Origin: Phaseolus vulgaris
Taxonomy: Eukaryota; Streptophyta; Magnoliopsida; Fabales; Fabaceae
Assembly: GCF_000499845.2 (NCBI RefSeq)
Contig: NC_023759.2
Location: forward strand, 48,458,172 to 48,522,171
Direction of reading: 5' to 3'
Length of the DNA: 64,000 bases
Shown here: positions 12,830 to 24,003 of the stretch, piece after piece
Layout: each line of letters begins with the position of its first letter
How positions within the stretch are numbered: position 1 is the first letter of the stretch
The notes under the pieces: generated by a model
What the model was told of the DNA's origin: nothing
The model's input: the letters and a program-made list of their open reading frames with translations, nothing else
The model's database searches: none
Translations under genes and position numbers: made by a program

Positions 12830-13260
12830 GATGATATCGGTGTTACAGGGGACGTGCTTAGCTGGCATCCCGTTTCTCTCGGTAGTAGTAGTAATGCTTT
12901 GTTTTTGGACGGTGGGTCCCACGTTGGATGGTCCTAAAATCGATGTTGACGTCTGAATCCCCGTCCTCGTTGATCTTCTCTCAGCACAGACCCTCTTTCA
13001 GTGGGCCCAAGATGCAACTCGTCTCTTATCTCCTTCATCGGCGCTCACGTGTCGCGTGGGAGGATACGCGCCTACAGCATCTGGCCACGTGGGCCGCTGT
13101 TGTCTCTGGGTGAGTGTTGTTGGGCGTGTAGGTGAGGCGCGTGGAGACCAAAGTTGACCTGTCCCCATGATCTCTCCTTCATGTGCGTCGTGAGAAGTTA
13201 TTCCCCACTGGAACATACAGAAGCCGACCACACATACTTCCCATAGGCCACCCCACACAC
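12830..13260. promoter_or_regulatory. GC-rich block with G-box and TCP-type sites
   Basis: This block stands out from AT-rich flanks. It contains a palindromic GTGGGTCCCAC (12912-12922), GTGGGCCC (13001-13008), CACGTGTC (13046-13053) and CCACGTGG (13085-13092). GGNCCCAC and GTGGNCCC are established consensus sites for plant TCP factors. CACGTG is the G-box bound by bHLH (including PIF) and bZIP factors. The block lies 0.9-1.3 kb upstream of the DELLA start codon. That it is a DELLA regulatory module is inference from position and motif clustering. Confidence 0.4.
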
Positions 13261-13975
13261 AAATACCACCCTTACTTTTCTTTCTTTTTCTTTTTCTTCA
13301 TTATCATTGTTTATTATTTAAATTTATAATAGCAGAGTGGAGGGTTGAAATCAAACAATGACCTCCTCTCGCATTATTTCATCCTAACAAGATATTTATA
13401 TATGGTAACATACATTTTGCAAAATAGCAGAGCAGGAAGCATGGGAAAAGAAAAAGTTAAAAAAAGTAAAGGAAGTATGATACTAAAATAGGAAGGGTAA
13501 ATAAATGGTAGAATAATGATTTGATTTAATAAAGTTGGTTTGGTTAGGATGAGTATTATTGGTGAGGAAATATGAATATGTTTGGGAAGTGAAATAGAAA
13601 TGAAGAGGGTAAGGGTAAATAGTTTGATCCGTGAGTTATTAGTGGGCGCGTGAAGGAAGAAGGGTTTGTAGGTGGAGCCCAGGAGGATTCTGGGTCCCGA
13701 AGGCTCTCAATCGATGAAGCGTACGGGCACCTGATTTTCTAGTGTATGGTGTCTGGGGTATGCACGAGCTGTACACTATGATGAGCATCTTTCTTGGCAT
13801 TGCGGTGCTGCCACGGCTCTTGGATGCCTTTTACCTATTTCTTTGCCCCCAAAACCTCGCTCTTCAAAATGCTCTATCCAACTAAATTAAACCACTCCTA
13901 AATATCACACTCACCATCCAAACTTTTTCACTAAATCAATCAAAATCAAAATAAAAAGCAATTCATTCCATTATT
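13261..13975. promoter_or_regulatory. Probable proximal promoter of the DELLA gene
   Basis: This non-coding stretch separates the GC-rich block from the pyrimidine-rich leader. A GC-richer patch at about 13640-13850 has no open frame of note. I did not find a convincing TATA box, so the transcription start is not placed. The role is inferred from position only. Confidence 0.35.
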
Positions 13976-14104
13976 ATGGCTTCCATTCTCCCTTATCTTT
14001 TTCAACCTCCACCCTTCTCTCTCTCCCTTTCCACCTCTCTCACTTCCAACTCCTCACCCCCCTTTTCCTATGACCCAATTCCATTTCCAAATCACCAATC
14101 CTAA
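13976..14104 (+). promoter_or_regulatory. Candidate upstream ORF in the DELLA leader
   Basis: An ATG at 13976 opens a 42-codon frame that stops at TAA 14102-14104, 69 bases before the DELLA start codon. The peptide begins MASILPYLFQPPPFSLSLS and is Pro/Ser-rich. The surrounding sequence is CT-rich, as is typical of plant 5' leaders. If transcription starts upstream of 13976, ribosomes would meet this ATG first. The frame is not continuous with the DELLA frame. Whether it lies in the mature mRNA is unproven. Confidence 0.4.
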
Positions 14105-14173
14105 TTTCAATTCCATTCATCCCCTCCTCCTCCTCCATTCAATTATTCCCATCACGCTTCCTACTTCTTCCCC

Positions 14174-15964
14174 ATGAAGAGGGATTTCCAACAAGCCTGC
14201 GCCGGAGGCCCTGTCAAGGGTGACTCTTCCTCAATGCCCAACGGCAAGGCCAAGATGTGGGAGGAAGACCGCCACCAGCAGGGAGGAGGCATGGATGAGT
14301 TGCTCGCGGCCTTGGGTTACAAGGTCCGTGCTTCCGACATGGCAGACGTCGCTCAGAAGCTTGAGCAGCTCGAGATGGTCATGGGGAGTGCCCAGGAAGA
14401 GGGAATTTCCCACCTTTCTTCCTACACCGTTCACTACGACCCTACGGATCTCCATTCTTGGGTCCAGAGCATGTTATCTGAACTCAACCCCGAACCCACC
14501 ACCATCCTCGATCCCTCATCCTTCTTGATCGACAACCCCGTCCACTCTTCCCCCATCCTCACCACCACCTCACGCGTTTTCAACGACGACTCCGAATATG
14601 ACCTCAGAGCCATTCCTGGAATAGCCGCATATCCTCCTCAACACGCCACAAACAACGCCACCACCATTAGCACTACCACTGCCACCAGCCCCACTACCAC
14701 CGTCGCCACCACCAACACCCAAACTGTGGAAGAAATCGAACCAGGTACCAACAAGCGCTTGAAGGCTTCCCCAATTGAATCCTCGGAGTCCGCTTCGGAG
14801 CCCACCCGCCCCGTAGTTCTCGTTGACTCACAGGAAGCCGGCGTGCGTCTGGTGCACACTCTCATGGCTTGCGCTGAGGCCGTCCAACAGGAGAATCTGA
14901 AGCTGGCAGACGCGCTGGTAAAGCACGTGGGCATACTGGCAGCGTCGCAAGCCGGCGCCATGAGGAAAGTGGCGACGTACTTCGCCCAGGCCCTTGCGCG
15001 TCGAATCTACGGCATCTTCCCGGAGGAAACTCTTGATTCCTCTCTCTCCGACCTTCTACACATGCACTTCTACGAGTCCTGCCCCTATCTGAAGTTCGCT
15101 CACTTCACTGCCAACCAGGCCATTCTGGAGGCCTTCGCCACCGCTGGGAGAGTCCACGTCATCGATTTCGGCCTCAAGCAAGGGATGCAGTGGCCAGCCC
15201 TCATGCAGGCCCTCGCATTGCGCCCAGGCGGTCCTCCAACCTTCCGCCTAACCGGAATCGGGCCCCCGCAGCCCGACAACACTGACGCGCTGCAGCAAGT
15301 GGGCTGGAAGCTTGCCCAGTTAGCCCAAACCATCGGCGTCCAGTTCGAATTCCGCGGATTCGTCTGCAGCAGCCTCGCAGATCTCGACCCGAACATGCTC
15401 GAGATCCGTCCCGGAGAAGCCGTAGCTGTCAACTCCGTCTTCGAGCTCCATCGCATGCTCGCTCGACCCGGATCCGTCGACAAGGTCATGGACACAGTTA
15501 AAAACCTCAACCCCAAAATCGTAACCATCGTGGAGCAAGAGGCGAACCACAACGGGCCGGTTTTCTTGGACCGGTTCACTGAAGCCTTGCATTACTACTC
15601 GAGTCTGTTTGACTCGCTGGAGGGTTCTTCCTCCTCCACCGGGTTAGGTTCGCCGAGTCAGGATCTGTTGATGTCGGAGGTGTACCTTGGGAAACAGATA
15701 TGCAACGTGGTGGCGTACGAAGGCGTGGAGCGCGTGGAGCGTCACGAGACTCTGAGCCAGTGGAGGGGGCGAATGGGCTCGGCAGGGTTCGACCCGGTTC
15801 ATCTCGGGTCAAACGCATTCAAGCAAGCTAGTATGTTGCTGGCGCTATTCGCCGGCGGTGACGGGTACAGAGTGGAGGAGAACAACGGGTGCCTCATGCT
15901 TGGGTGGCACACTAGGCCTCTCATCGCCACCTCTGCGTGGAAGCTTCCCTCGCCCGAGTCCTAA
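14174..15964 (+). CDS. DELLA protein (GRAS-family gibberellin repressor)
   Basis: This is an intronless gene of 596 residues, the usual size of GAI/RGA-type DELLA proteins. These are nuclear growth repressors that bind the GID1 receptor with gibberellin and are then degraded via SCF-SLY1. Visible motifs in order: [11 protein letters not shown] (41-51), the LEQLE segment (63-67), TVHYDP (85-90, where the common form is TVHYNP), a Thr/Ser-rich linker (about 158-183), the basic patch KRLK (194-197), then the GRAS domain: leucine-rich [13 protein letters not shown] (226-238), VHVIDFG (327-333), RVER (520-523) and the C-terminal SAW (587-589). The N-terminal degradation motifs are intact, so it should be gibberellin-responsive. 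The start is the first in-frame ATG after a CT-rich leader and gives the typical MKR N-terminus. The GC-rich CDS contrasts with AT-rich flanks and explains several long antisense frames. Family assignment is near certain; the paralogue is not resolved. Confidence 0.97.
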   Translation: MKRDFQQACAGGPVKGDSSSMPNGKAKMWEEDRHQQGGGMDELLAALGYKVRASDMADVAQKLEQLEMVMGSAQEEGISHLSSYTVHYDPTDLHSWVQSMLSELNPEPTTILDPSSFLIDNPVHSSPILTTTSRVFNDDSEYDLRAIPGIAAYPPQHATNNATTISTTTATSPTTTVATTNTQTVEEIEPGTNKRLKASPIESSESASEPTRPVVLVDSQEAGVRLVHTLMACAEAVQQENLKLADALVKHVGILAASQAGAMRKVATYFAQALARRIYGIFPEETLDSSLSDLLHMHFYESCPYLKFAHFTANQAILEAFATAGRVHVIDFGLKQGMQWPALMQALALRPGGPPTFRLTGIGPPQPDNTDALQQVGWKLAQLAQTIGVQFEFRGFVCSSLADLDPNMLEIRPGEAVAVNSVFELHRMLARPGSVDKVMDTVKNLNPKIVTIVEQEANHNGPVFLDRFTEALHYYSSLFDSLEGSSSSTGLGSPSQDLLMSEVYLGKQICNVVAYEGVERVERHETLSQWRGRMGSAGFDPVHLGSNAFKQASMLLALFAGGDGYRVEENNGCLMLGWHTRPLIATSAWKLPSPES

Positions 15965-16300
15965 TGGGTTCACTCGCTGAGTTCCCCGAGTTAACCAGCT
16001 GTACTGTACACTGTAGATTAATTGGATCGTGGTCGTGGATGATGATGATCATGGTAAATCGGTAAAAATGGTTTGATGAAGTTGTTGGAGTGGAGTGAGT
16101 CAGTGACCGAGTCAGGCAGCGAGGCAGAAGGAGGATAAATAAAGTGAGAGGAAAAAAAACCTAAAAGAAAAGAAAAAAAAAAGAAGACTGTAATTTGTAA
16201 TTGTACTCCTAATTACCGTTTCTCTTTTAGTGTTTTGATTTCCTTTCTCTATATTATTATTATTATTATTACTATTATATAATTTGTTTAATTCTTCCAA
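15965..16300 (+). other. Probable 3' UTR of the DELLA gene
   Basis: The sequence continues downstream of the stop with GATGAT and GAG repeats and an AATAAA polyadenylation-type signal at 16138-16143. An ATT trinucleotide repeat lies at about 16251-16279. The transcript end is not determined. Confidence 0.45.
16251..16279. repeat. ATT trinucleotide microsatellite
   Basis: A run of ATT units with one ACT interruption lies just downstream of the DELLA gene. Confidence 0.85.
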
Positions 16301-19300
16301 GTTGGATGCTTTTCCTTGGTTTTTAATCTTTATCTTGATGTGTGGGATTAACTTATTATAGTATTAACGGACGTTGTTGGAGGGAGTGGTCCTGCTCGAG
16401 AATTCACTGTGCTACTTTTTTTTGTTGTTTCGGTTTTTAATAAATGAAAGAGGTCTTGTAATTTTACTCCTGTCAACCTTTTTTAATAACTTCTTTCTTC
16501 TCATCAATAAAATCCTTACATTTTTCTGTCTCTTTTTTCTCATTTTAATTCTTCCTCTTTTTCGGCAATAAGTTCTATGAATGTGGGCAGATCAAGCTCT
16601 TCTCATTCGGAACATGAAAGTGATGTGACTATTGTTCCTTCAGTATTTAATCTCCACAGAAGATTTTTTTTTTTATTAATTTTCATTTTTGAGCCCATGA
16701 TATGATCAAAGATTTTCTGCCAACAAGAAATGAAGTGAATTCACATCCAATTTACCTGGAAACAAACTGTTTCATTCAAGAGTTTTACCTAACGGGTCTT
16801 CTTAAAAGCATATTTGCACGCCACATTGGTGAGTCCAATGATTACCTGGATCAAATGCTTTGATTAAAAGTAGCAGAGGGAATGTAAATTATCACGTTAT
16901 TCAAGGTTACTTTCCTTTTCCCTTCTCAAATATCTCTTCCATCAACTTCTTCATTTTTACCACATTTCATCCTTGTTATTCTCTGCTATCACGTTTCAAG
17001 ATTCATTCACGCTTCTTTTCAGAAAAACTCTTACAACATGTATGGCTATTTTTACTTATGTCACGGTTGTGGACAAAAAGTAAAAGCTCTTATATATAAG
17101 ATAGGAAAATATATTTTAGTCGAGAACCAAGTTTTATCTTTCAAACCCCATTTCAAGTTTTAGAGATAACCTAAATATTGTTATCTTATGTTATGTTTGT
17201 TGAGAGATGACTCGATAAAATCAACCATTATATTTGATATAGATCTATCACAATTTTGTTGATAGTGTGATTCGTTTTGAATTTTATTCTTTGAAAATGT
17301 TTATTTGATCCAAGTAAGTGAAAGGGACTAAAGAATCATACTAAGTTTTAGGTTTTTCAAAGATGTGTTGAAGTTTTTCTTGTTTATCTTCCCACATTTC
17401 TTGTTACAAACTTAGACACTGTATCATTGAGCAAAAATAGATCTTGTTAAGAAAACTTTTGTTTATAATTTCGTGAAAGTTAGAGATGTTTTTAAAAATA
17501 TGCAAGCGTTTAGAAAAACACGGGTAGAGGTAAATTTTTTAATACAACTTTGTACACCTGAAGAACCCATTTGTGAAAATGTTCACTTCCATAAGAAAGC
17601 TTTATGCTTTTTTGAGAGTATGATGTTTGTAAAAAGGTTGCAACTTTTTCTCGACCTCTTCACAAAAGAAATTTTAAATGCAATGAGTATCAATTTTGCT
17701 TAATTTCATAGAAATAGTTGGATATTTGTACAAGTCTTTCACTTTTTTGCGTACCCACTTTAAGATTATTTTCATCTAAATAATATTATGTTCTTTAGTT
17801 TTTTAATATTTTTGTTCATAAGAGAGAAAAAACATAAAATAAATATAGATTACTTAAAAATATAAAATATCAAAAGAACACATAACCATTAATTAGTGTT
17901 CGCTTGCTACCAATTCTCAATAAGAACATTTAATATTATTAGTTGAACTCTTTTTTTTTTTCCTTGTTCAACTCCTTGTATACAACCTCTAAATATAAAT
18001 TTGTGAAAATTTGAGTTTTGGTTCATAATTGTTATAGGATTTTTTTGCTTTCTTTGTATTAAGCTATTGAAAAATTAATAATTTTAGTAAAAAGGATCTC
18101 ACTCGTTACTTTAAATTTGATCAACACTAAATACTATTTTTTTGATACCAAAACTTTAATAAATTATGAGTTCCGACTATAAATTTGAAAGTATAAAGTT
18201 GATACATATCTAATTCTTCATTGAATTTTTTGTTTGCATTGAATTAGATTAAACCTAAACTAATAACAAAATTTATGTATTGAAAAGATAATAAAAATAT
18301 TAAAGTAGTCTGTAACATAATGTTCAACTGCGAGCAGAATCAATTGGAGAAACTAATGTTAATTATGAAGAAATTATTATAAAATTGATTGTCATAAAAG
18401 ATAAAAAAAAAAACTAACTAACAACCGATGAACCTATTCCAGTTAAATCGATTATATATCAATACTATTAATGAATAATTTCAGTCAAATAGAATAATGC
18501 TCGAAATAACGATGGAAAATAATTGGGATTTCACATAATATAAGATGACCCCGAAAAATATGGCACCTGTAAATAAATAATTTCTTGAATGTATCAATTT
18601 GATTTATTTTTTTATTTTTGTTAGAGGCTATTTTGATGTGGCTCTTTTGAATCAAAATTGCTTCACTTTATGTTTAGTTTTTTTTTCTTCTTCTTCTTAT
18701 TATTTAGGACAACGTGTATGACTTTAGCAAAAGAAAAAAAAAACGATAAAAGTGTGGTTAGCATGTAGTACATGGACATTCCTTTAATGATTGCTGTGGT
18801 GCATGATTAACCTTTTGAAGATTGAGATCAACTTATGTAAAAGTAATTGGTTGAAAAACGAAAGGTATTATTTAGTCAATAGATATTGTTTTCTTTTCAA
18901 AATTTAACAACGTAATTAATGTGTTTAGCTTAGAGCTCCTATGGGAACAAATTCCTGTAAATACATGTAAGGAATATCTTTGAAAACATGATTATTAATC
19001 TAATGCCTCATTTTTCTATTTTTAACACCTTATAATTCAAGTTGCAATAATATATTGAGTTTTTTTTTCATTAAATCTATTACTTTATCTCTTCTTATTC
19101 CTTTCTAAATGTTCTCAACGTTCTTAGATTATTTCTTGATTTGTTGATGGATTGACTTCTCATCAAAACCTGATCCGGAAAAAGTTTTATCTGAGTCTTA
19201 CAGTGGGTACCAAATGTTCTTACTCAAAATGGATTAGGAGAGTTCTGAAGTAGAGAAAATGTGACTTCTCTATGAACTAAATTCGTTGATCGATCACAAG

Positions 19301-19497
19301 GAGAGAAAGAAATTTCACTTGCAAAAGATTATTCGACACTCAAGTGAGTAAAAATATAGGATATTTGTGTGTATAAGAGAGTATGAATAGTTAAATTGAG
19401 TACTTTCGAAAAGTTATCACCTATTTATAAGTTTTCTTAAATTCAAACCATTAAAAATACTTTAAATAATTATTATAAGATATCAATTGTTCTTGTA
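16301..19497. other. AT-rich intergenic, no gene seen
   Basis: A few short open frames occur, such as 17473-17703, but none shows protein-like composition or splice continuation. No RNA gene was recognised. Confidence 0.5.
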
Positions 19498-19891
19498 TGG
19501 GGTTAGGACCTAGAGAACTATTGAGAGAATTCTTCTATCGGTAGATCGTACAGTCCTTAAGCTTCCTTCCTTGCAAACTCCTCACTCTTCCTTCCCAACT
19601 TCGGCTCTCGGTCTTCTCGCAATCCACGCTCGGAGGGTACTTGTAGAAGACACTCCGACGCTCACGTCAGTAATGACCTTCGATACTTGGTTGTCAGAGT
19701 ACGATATATGATCATGTACCTAACTCTAGGTTGCATTGCCTAGCACCTAATAACGAATTAGTTTCATTCACCTTAGTTGGATGTAATTGGAATTGAGCTG
19801 TCGATCGACCTGACGGACATGGGTCTTGACTAACCTCGGTCCATCCAATGATGGAGACCGAGACGTGATATCAATTATACGGCCCTAACCA
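19498..19891 (-). mobile_element. Solo-LTR-like block
   Basis: A sharply bounded, GC-richer block of 394 bp. On the minus strand it begins TGGTTAGGGCC and ends GGTCCTAACCCCA, so it has TG...CA termini that are inverted copies of each other, as LTRs do. GTA flanks both sides (only 3 bp, where LTR insertions usually give 5). The internal minus-strand text ACTGACGTGAGCGTCGGAGT resembles a sequence I associate with legume LTR ends, and a relative occurs at 48181-48206. There is no open frame. It could instead be a TIR element. Confidence 0.5.
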
Positions 19892-20968
19892 GTAATTTTA
19901 TGTTATACTAGTAACAAATAATTACTAATAATATAATTCATGTGTCTTTAATCTTATATTAAATTAAAAGCTTTTTATGTGAACGTATATGAGGTATTAC
20001 TCTAAACATTCATTTATCAATATATACATTTATGTATAGAAACCATCCTAATATTTTCTCAAGATTCGGTTTTCTATTGCTTATCCGTTCTCATATTTCC
20101 TACCACCCCCATCTTGCAAAAATGTGTCAACGGTAGGTGGCCCAGAATCACATGTTAAACCACATCCATGCCATGGTTGCATAATTAAAGGATATTTCGA
20201 AAAAATATATATTTTAAGGATTATTCTTACAGCATTGTTGCTTCATCAATATACAACATTTCAATTCATTTCCTCGTGCTAAATTATTACATTATGCATT
20301 TTCCATGCATAAGGACAGCAAAAAATTGGTGTATGTACTTCCACTGTAAGTCACAATCAGCTTAATATGCTAGGATTGAATTGGGTTCAAGATGAAGTCT
20401 TCTTCTGCTGGATTCCTTCAAGGACCAGATTCATGAACTAGGATGGATGCCACTTTGGCTAACTCCAAGCTAAAACATAACAGTGAAAATATTTTGAATT
20501 TCTTAAAAATAATTTATATCTATCTCAATTAAACAGAAAATAGTTTGACTCAGAATATTTTTCACCCCTAAGCCTAACCACAATTTGATTAACATTCAAA
20601 GACTCGTTTATATTTTAAAAGTAAATTATTATTAATAATAATATGATAGAATCACAAGAAAAATTCATTTCATACAGAGTTGGTAGAATTGAAGGAAAGT
20701 GAAAGAAAAATTACCAAAGTGCAGGGCGCACTATCATAGCGAACAACATATACCATTCATTGCAAATTGACATCTCAATTTACCTTGTTGGAAAAAGGTA
20801 CAGTCGAAGACAAAAGTACAAGGAGTCTCTTATCCTAGTTGCACCTTAAAAAGTTAAACATTGGTGCTACAAATTTTATGTAACAACTAATCGCAATTTG
20901 TTACACTAATAAAAACTTTTGCTTTTTAAAATTTACAATTTTAATTGTGTAATTTCTCCCACATCCAT
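19892..20968. other. Intergenic, no gene seen
   Basis: A slightly GC-richer patch at 20330-20470 includes a 14-codon frame and nothing recognisable. Otherwise the sequence is AT-rich. Confidence 0.45.
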
Positions 20969-21342
20969 CACTAAAAAAAAAAAATGAAAAAGAAACCAAT
21001 TTTAGATAAAAAAAAAATAAGTAGTTCTTATAATAATTAAATTAGAGACCATTTTAGAAACTAAAAAAAAAAAATTGGTTTCTAAATTAGTTTATATTAT
21101 TGTTAAATGGTTTCTAAATTGGTATCTAATTAGTTACCAATGTTTTCACTACCAATTATTTAGTTTCTAAATTTGGTAGCAAAAATTATGGTTTAAATTA
21201 GATATCAATTTATAAACCATATAACAATAATAGAAACTAAAAATTTTTTTAGTCTCTAAAATGGTCTCTAATTTAGTCACTATAACAACTAATTTTTTTT
21301 TTTTTCTAAAACTTGTTTCTATTTCATGATTTTCTTGTAGTG
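20969..21342. mobile_element. Second CACTA-type MITE
   Basis: The right end reads inward as CACTACAAGAAAATCATG followed by AAATAGAAAC. The left end begins CACTAAAAAAAAAAAATG and is eroded. The interior is an imperfect hairpin with the same words as the element at 2993-3375 (GGTATCTAATTAG, TTTCTAAATTGG, ACTAAAAAAAAA). The size is about 374 bp. The flanks (CAT and TAT) do not give a clean 3-bp duplication. It is non-coding and non-autonomous. Confidence 0.7.
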
Positions 21343-23120
21343 TATTTTGGAGTGAAAAACTTCAAAGTTTTGGCATGATCAAAATAACAAGAGGAAAAAG
21401 TAATGGATAGTTAGTTGAGGTGGTATATAACTAATTTTTTGTTATAGTTAATATTTGAGCTCTATAACAATTAAAAATAAAAGATATTTTACAATATATA
21501 AATTGATGTAGATATCATGATCGATATAAAAATTTATTAAATTGGTCTTTTATGGAATTATTCATAGATATATTAGTTTTAAATGATTGATTACTTATAA
21601 ATATATAAATCTTAAACATTATAAATCGGTTTTTAAAGTTAAATTAAACTTAAAATTTATATTTTAGTTATTAATGGGATTTTGATATAGAAATTTTTGA
21701 AAGTTGACGGGCGTGGGTTTAGGACGTTATTATTTTTTTGCAAGATAATTATTAGTGTTTTGCAGAACTAAGAACTAAGGTGATGGTGGTTGAATGAAAT
21801 GAGAGATTTGAAACCACTCCATAATGTGGTTGTTGTAGCTTTTGTAAAAGTAAAAATGAAAATGTTGGTTTATGAAAGATTGAAAGAACATGCCACCTAC
21901 ACTCTCATAATTTGAATATGGCTCGTCTTCTTTAGCTATTTTTGTTTGGCACTGTCATCATCATTTAATTTGGGTGTAAGAGAGGTGAAGGGTTGATGCT
22001 ACGAAGCAAAGGGCATTGATTGTGATTGACATTAAAAAGAGGGAAGGTTGGTCGATGTTTATCCTATTATTTAATCACACATAACTTGCATGTAGGTAGA
22101 GGAAACCCTAACCTAACAAAGCTTTAAAGTTTAAAACCTAGCCTCATTTCTTTTGTTGCAAATTATAAGGGTTTGGTGTGTTGGAAGAATTGAAAGTTGT
22201 GCCTAGGCTAAAGAATTTGCAGTGAGGGTTAGTACGTAAGATTTGAGGAATGTGTTAAAACTAGAAAGAGAAGCATGATGTAGTGTCTGTTTACTAGGGT
22301 TGCATAAAAAATTGATTGTTCCTTTTCTATGATTTGTTTTGTTCCTCTGTATGGTTGTATACTGAGGAGGGGTGGGTTATAATGAGTACCCTTTTTGGTT
22401 CATTGCGATAAATGTACTTGTGTTTATGGGGATATATAGAAACTAACTACCTGGTAAAGTGAAAAAAGCATATTAAAAGAGCATGCATCCCAATCAACAT
22501 TAATGATACAATGCAATCTTTGTCAGTCAGCTACGTTCGAGGTTGGTTTCAACTCCCTTTCCTATTCTAAGCTAAGCCAAATAAATAAATAAAGCATTAG
22601 TGGATAGATACCCTTAATAATCATGTCAACAAAACATTTCCAACTCAAAATTATTGCTTACTCCAAGAACCAACCAAGCAACCCAACATTTACCAATCTC
22701 AAAGTCTTCAGTTCAAAGTACTTGTACCAAACTCAATTTATGTTTCTCCTCTCATTACACTTTGACCACACATCTAAAACCTTAAAAAGGAATCATCTTT
22801 CTTATTTCATTCTATTCATTTATGCATCACATTCAATCAATGCAGAGTTTCGTTTGTTCACACCATCTCCATATCAACAGTAACTTTCATGTTTTTAATA
22901 TTTAATATAAACACATATTAATTACTTAAAATCCTAAAAAAGCCAGATTAGTTTAAAATACAAGTAAAATAATTCAATTTACGTGCTCCTGTTAAAATAA
23001 AAAATTAAAAAAATAGTCACGTGGTGTCGATATTATATATGCATAGTGAGATTTTGTTGGTGAATTGATGTTAATTTGTAAAAAGTTTTGAAGATAATTA
23101 TGAGTGGGTGTGGTCCAAAT
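21343..23120. other. Intergenic, no gene seen
   Basis: A region of mixed composition at 21700-22560 and an open frame at 22623-22883 show no recognisable domain or splice context. Confidence 0.45.
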
Positions 23121-23294
23121 CTAGATGTGTAGGTAGCACAGGTCTATATTAACAAGACTGGTGGTGGTGGATAAACATTGCACCAAAGCTATGGTTAGAA
23201 TGATGATTAATGATATAATTAAGAGTGTTGTTAAGTGAAAAGCAGTGGCTTTCAGCATAATAGAAGGTAGAAGAGATGAAAGGTGATGGTACAT
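23121..23294 (-). CDS. Possible small hydrophobic peptide
   Basis: An ATG-initiated frame of 57 residues begins MYHHLSSLLPSIMLKATAF, and residues about 22-42 are a strongly hydrophobic segment (LTTLLIISLIIILTIALV) that could be a signal anchor. Upstream sequence on this strand is CT/CA-rich, like a plant leader. No CLE, IDA, CEP or DVL motif is visible after the hydrophobic part. It may be a small secreted or membrane peptide, part of a longer spliced gene, or chance. I do not recognise it. Confidence 0.15.
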   Translation of the reverse strand: MYHHLSSLLPSIMLKATAFHLTTLLIISLIIILTIALVQCLSTTTSLVNIDLCYLHI

Positions 23295-23855
23295 GGATGG
23301 ATGAGTCTTAAGCAAAGAAAAATTGAGATTAGGGTGAGAATCAATGAAAATAAGTGTGAGGAAACAAATTTTATGGTGTAGGGTTCTTGAAATGGACTAG
23401 GGGTAGAGGTCAGTGTGACAGCCACCATCATCCAGCACCACTTTTTTCTACCCTGGAAAAAACATTGGGACCCTCCAACCATGAAAAAGGTTTTTTGCAT
23501 CCCCCACTTTGAAGTGCACAACCCCCTTTTCCAACCAACCACTTCTTAGTTTTCCCTTTTCCTATGAGTATACCAGTAAATCACTCATCACATATTCTCC
23601 ACTGTTCAACTCAAAAGGCCCTCTTTTGAATGAATAATATATGAAAAAGCAAAGAGGAAAGGAAAATTAAAAAGTAGAAGGGAAGGGTTTTGCTTTCGAG
23701 GCCAATTGTCAAGCTCATACAACTCCTCCACTATACCCACAAAACTTTTTCATGATTTTTTCTTTGTAATTTGTCCTCAAAATTAAAAAAAAAACAATAG
23801 ATTTTAAAAAATTTACAGAGTTGAGAAGATCACCACTTTTTAAAAATAAAGAATT
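23295..23855. other. Intergenic, no gene seen
   Basis: The minus-strand frame at 23252-23542 has Cys/Trp-rich low-information content and no splice continuity, so I do not call it. Confidence 0.4.
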
Positions 23856-24003
23856 CGTGTTTTAAAAATAAAGTTGAAATCGTAAAAATATTGAATGCTT
23901 TAAAAAGGTGTTTCTTTAATAAAAGAAATCGTGTTTTAAAATAAAGTTAAAAATCCTAAAAATATTGAAAGAGTTTAAAAAGGTGTTTCTTTAATAAAAT
24001 AAA
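23856..24003. repeat. Two-copy tandem duplication, 74-bp period
   Basis: The word CGTGTTTTAAAA starts at 23856 and again at 23930. Both copies continue through AAAAATATTGAA and TTTAAAAAGGTGTTTCTTTA in the same order with few differences. It is a simple local duplication in non-coding DNA. Confidence 0.8.

Noticed and set aside
12765..13258. Open frames on both strands in the GC-rich block upstream of DELLA
   Set aside because: Open frames are expected in GC-rich DNA; the motif content suits a regulatory block better.
15100..15579. 159-codon antisense frame in the DELLA gene
   Set aside because: It is a shadow of a GC-rich coding sequence; there is no protein-like content and the sense strand is a clear DELLA gene. 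Other frames at 14220-14961 and 15320-15818 fail for the same reason.
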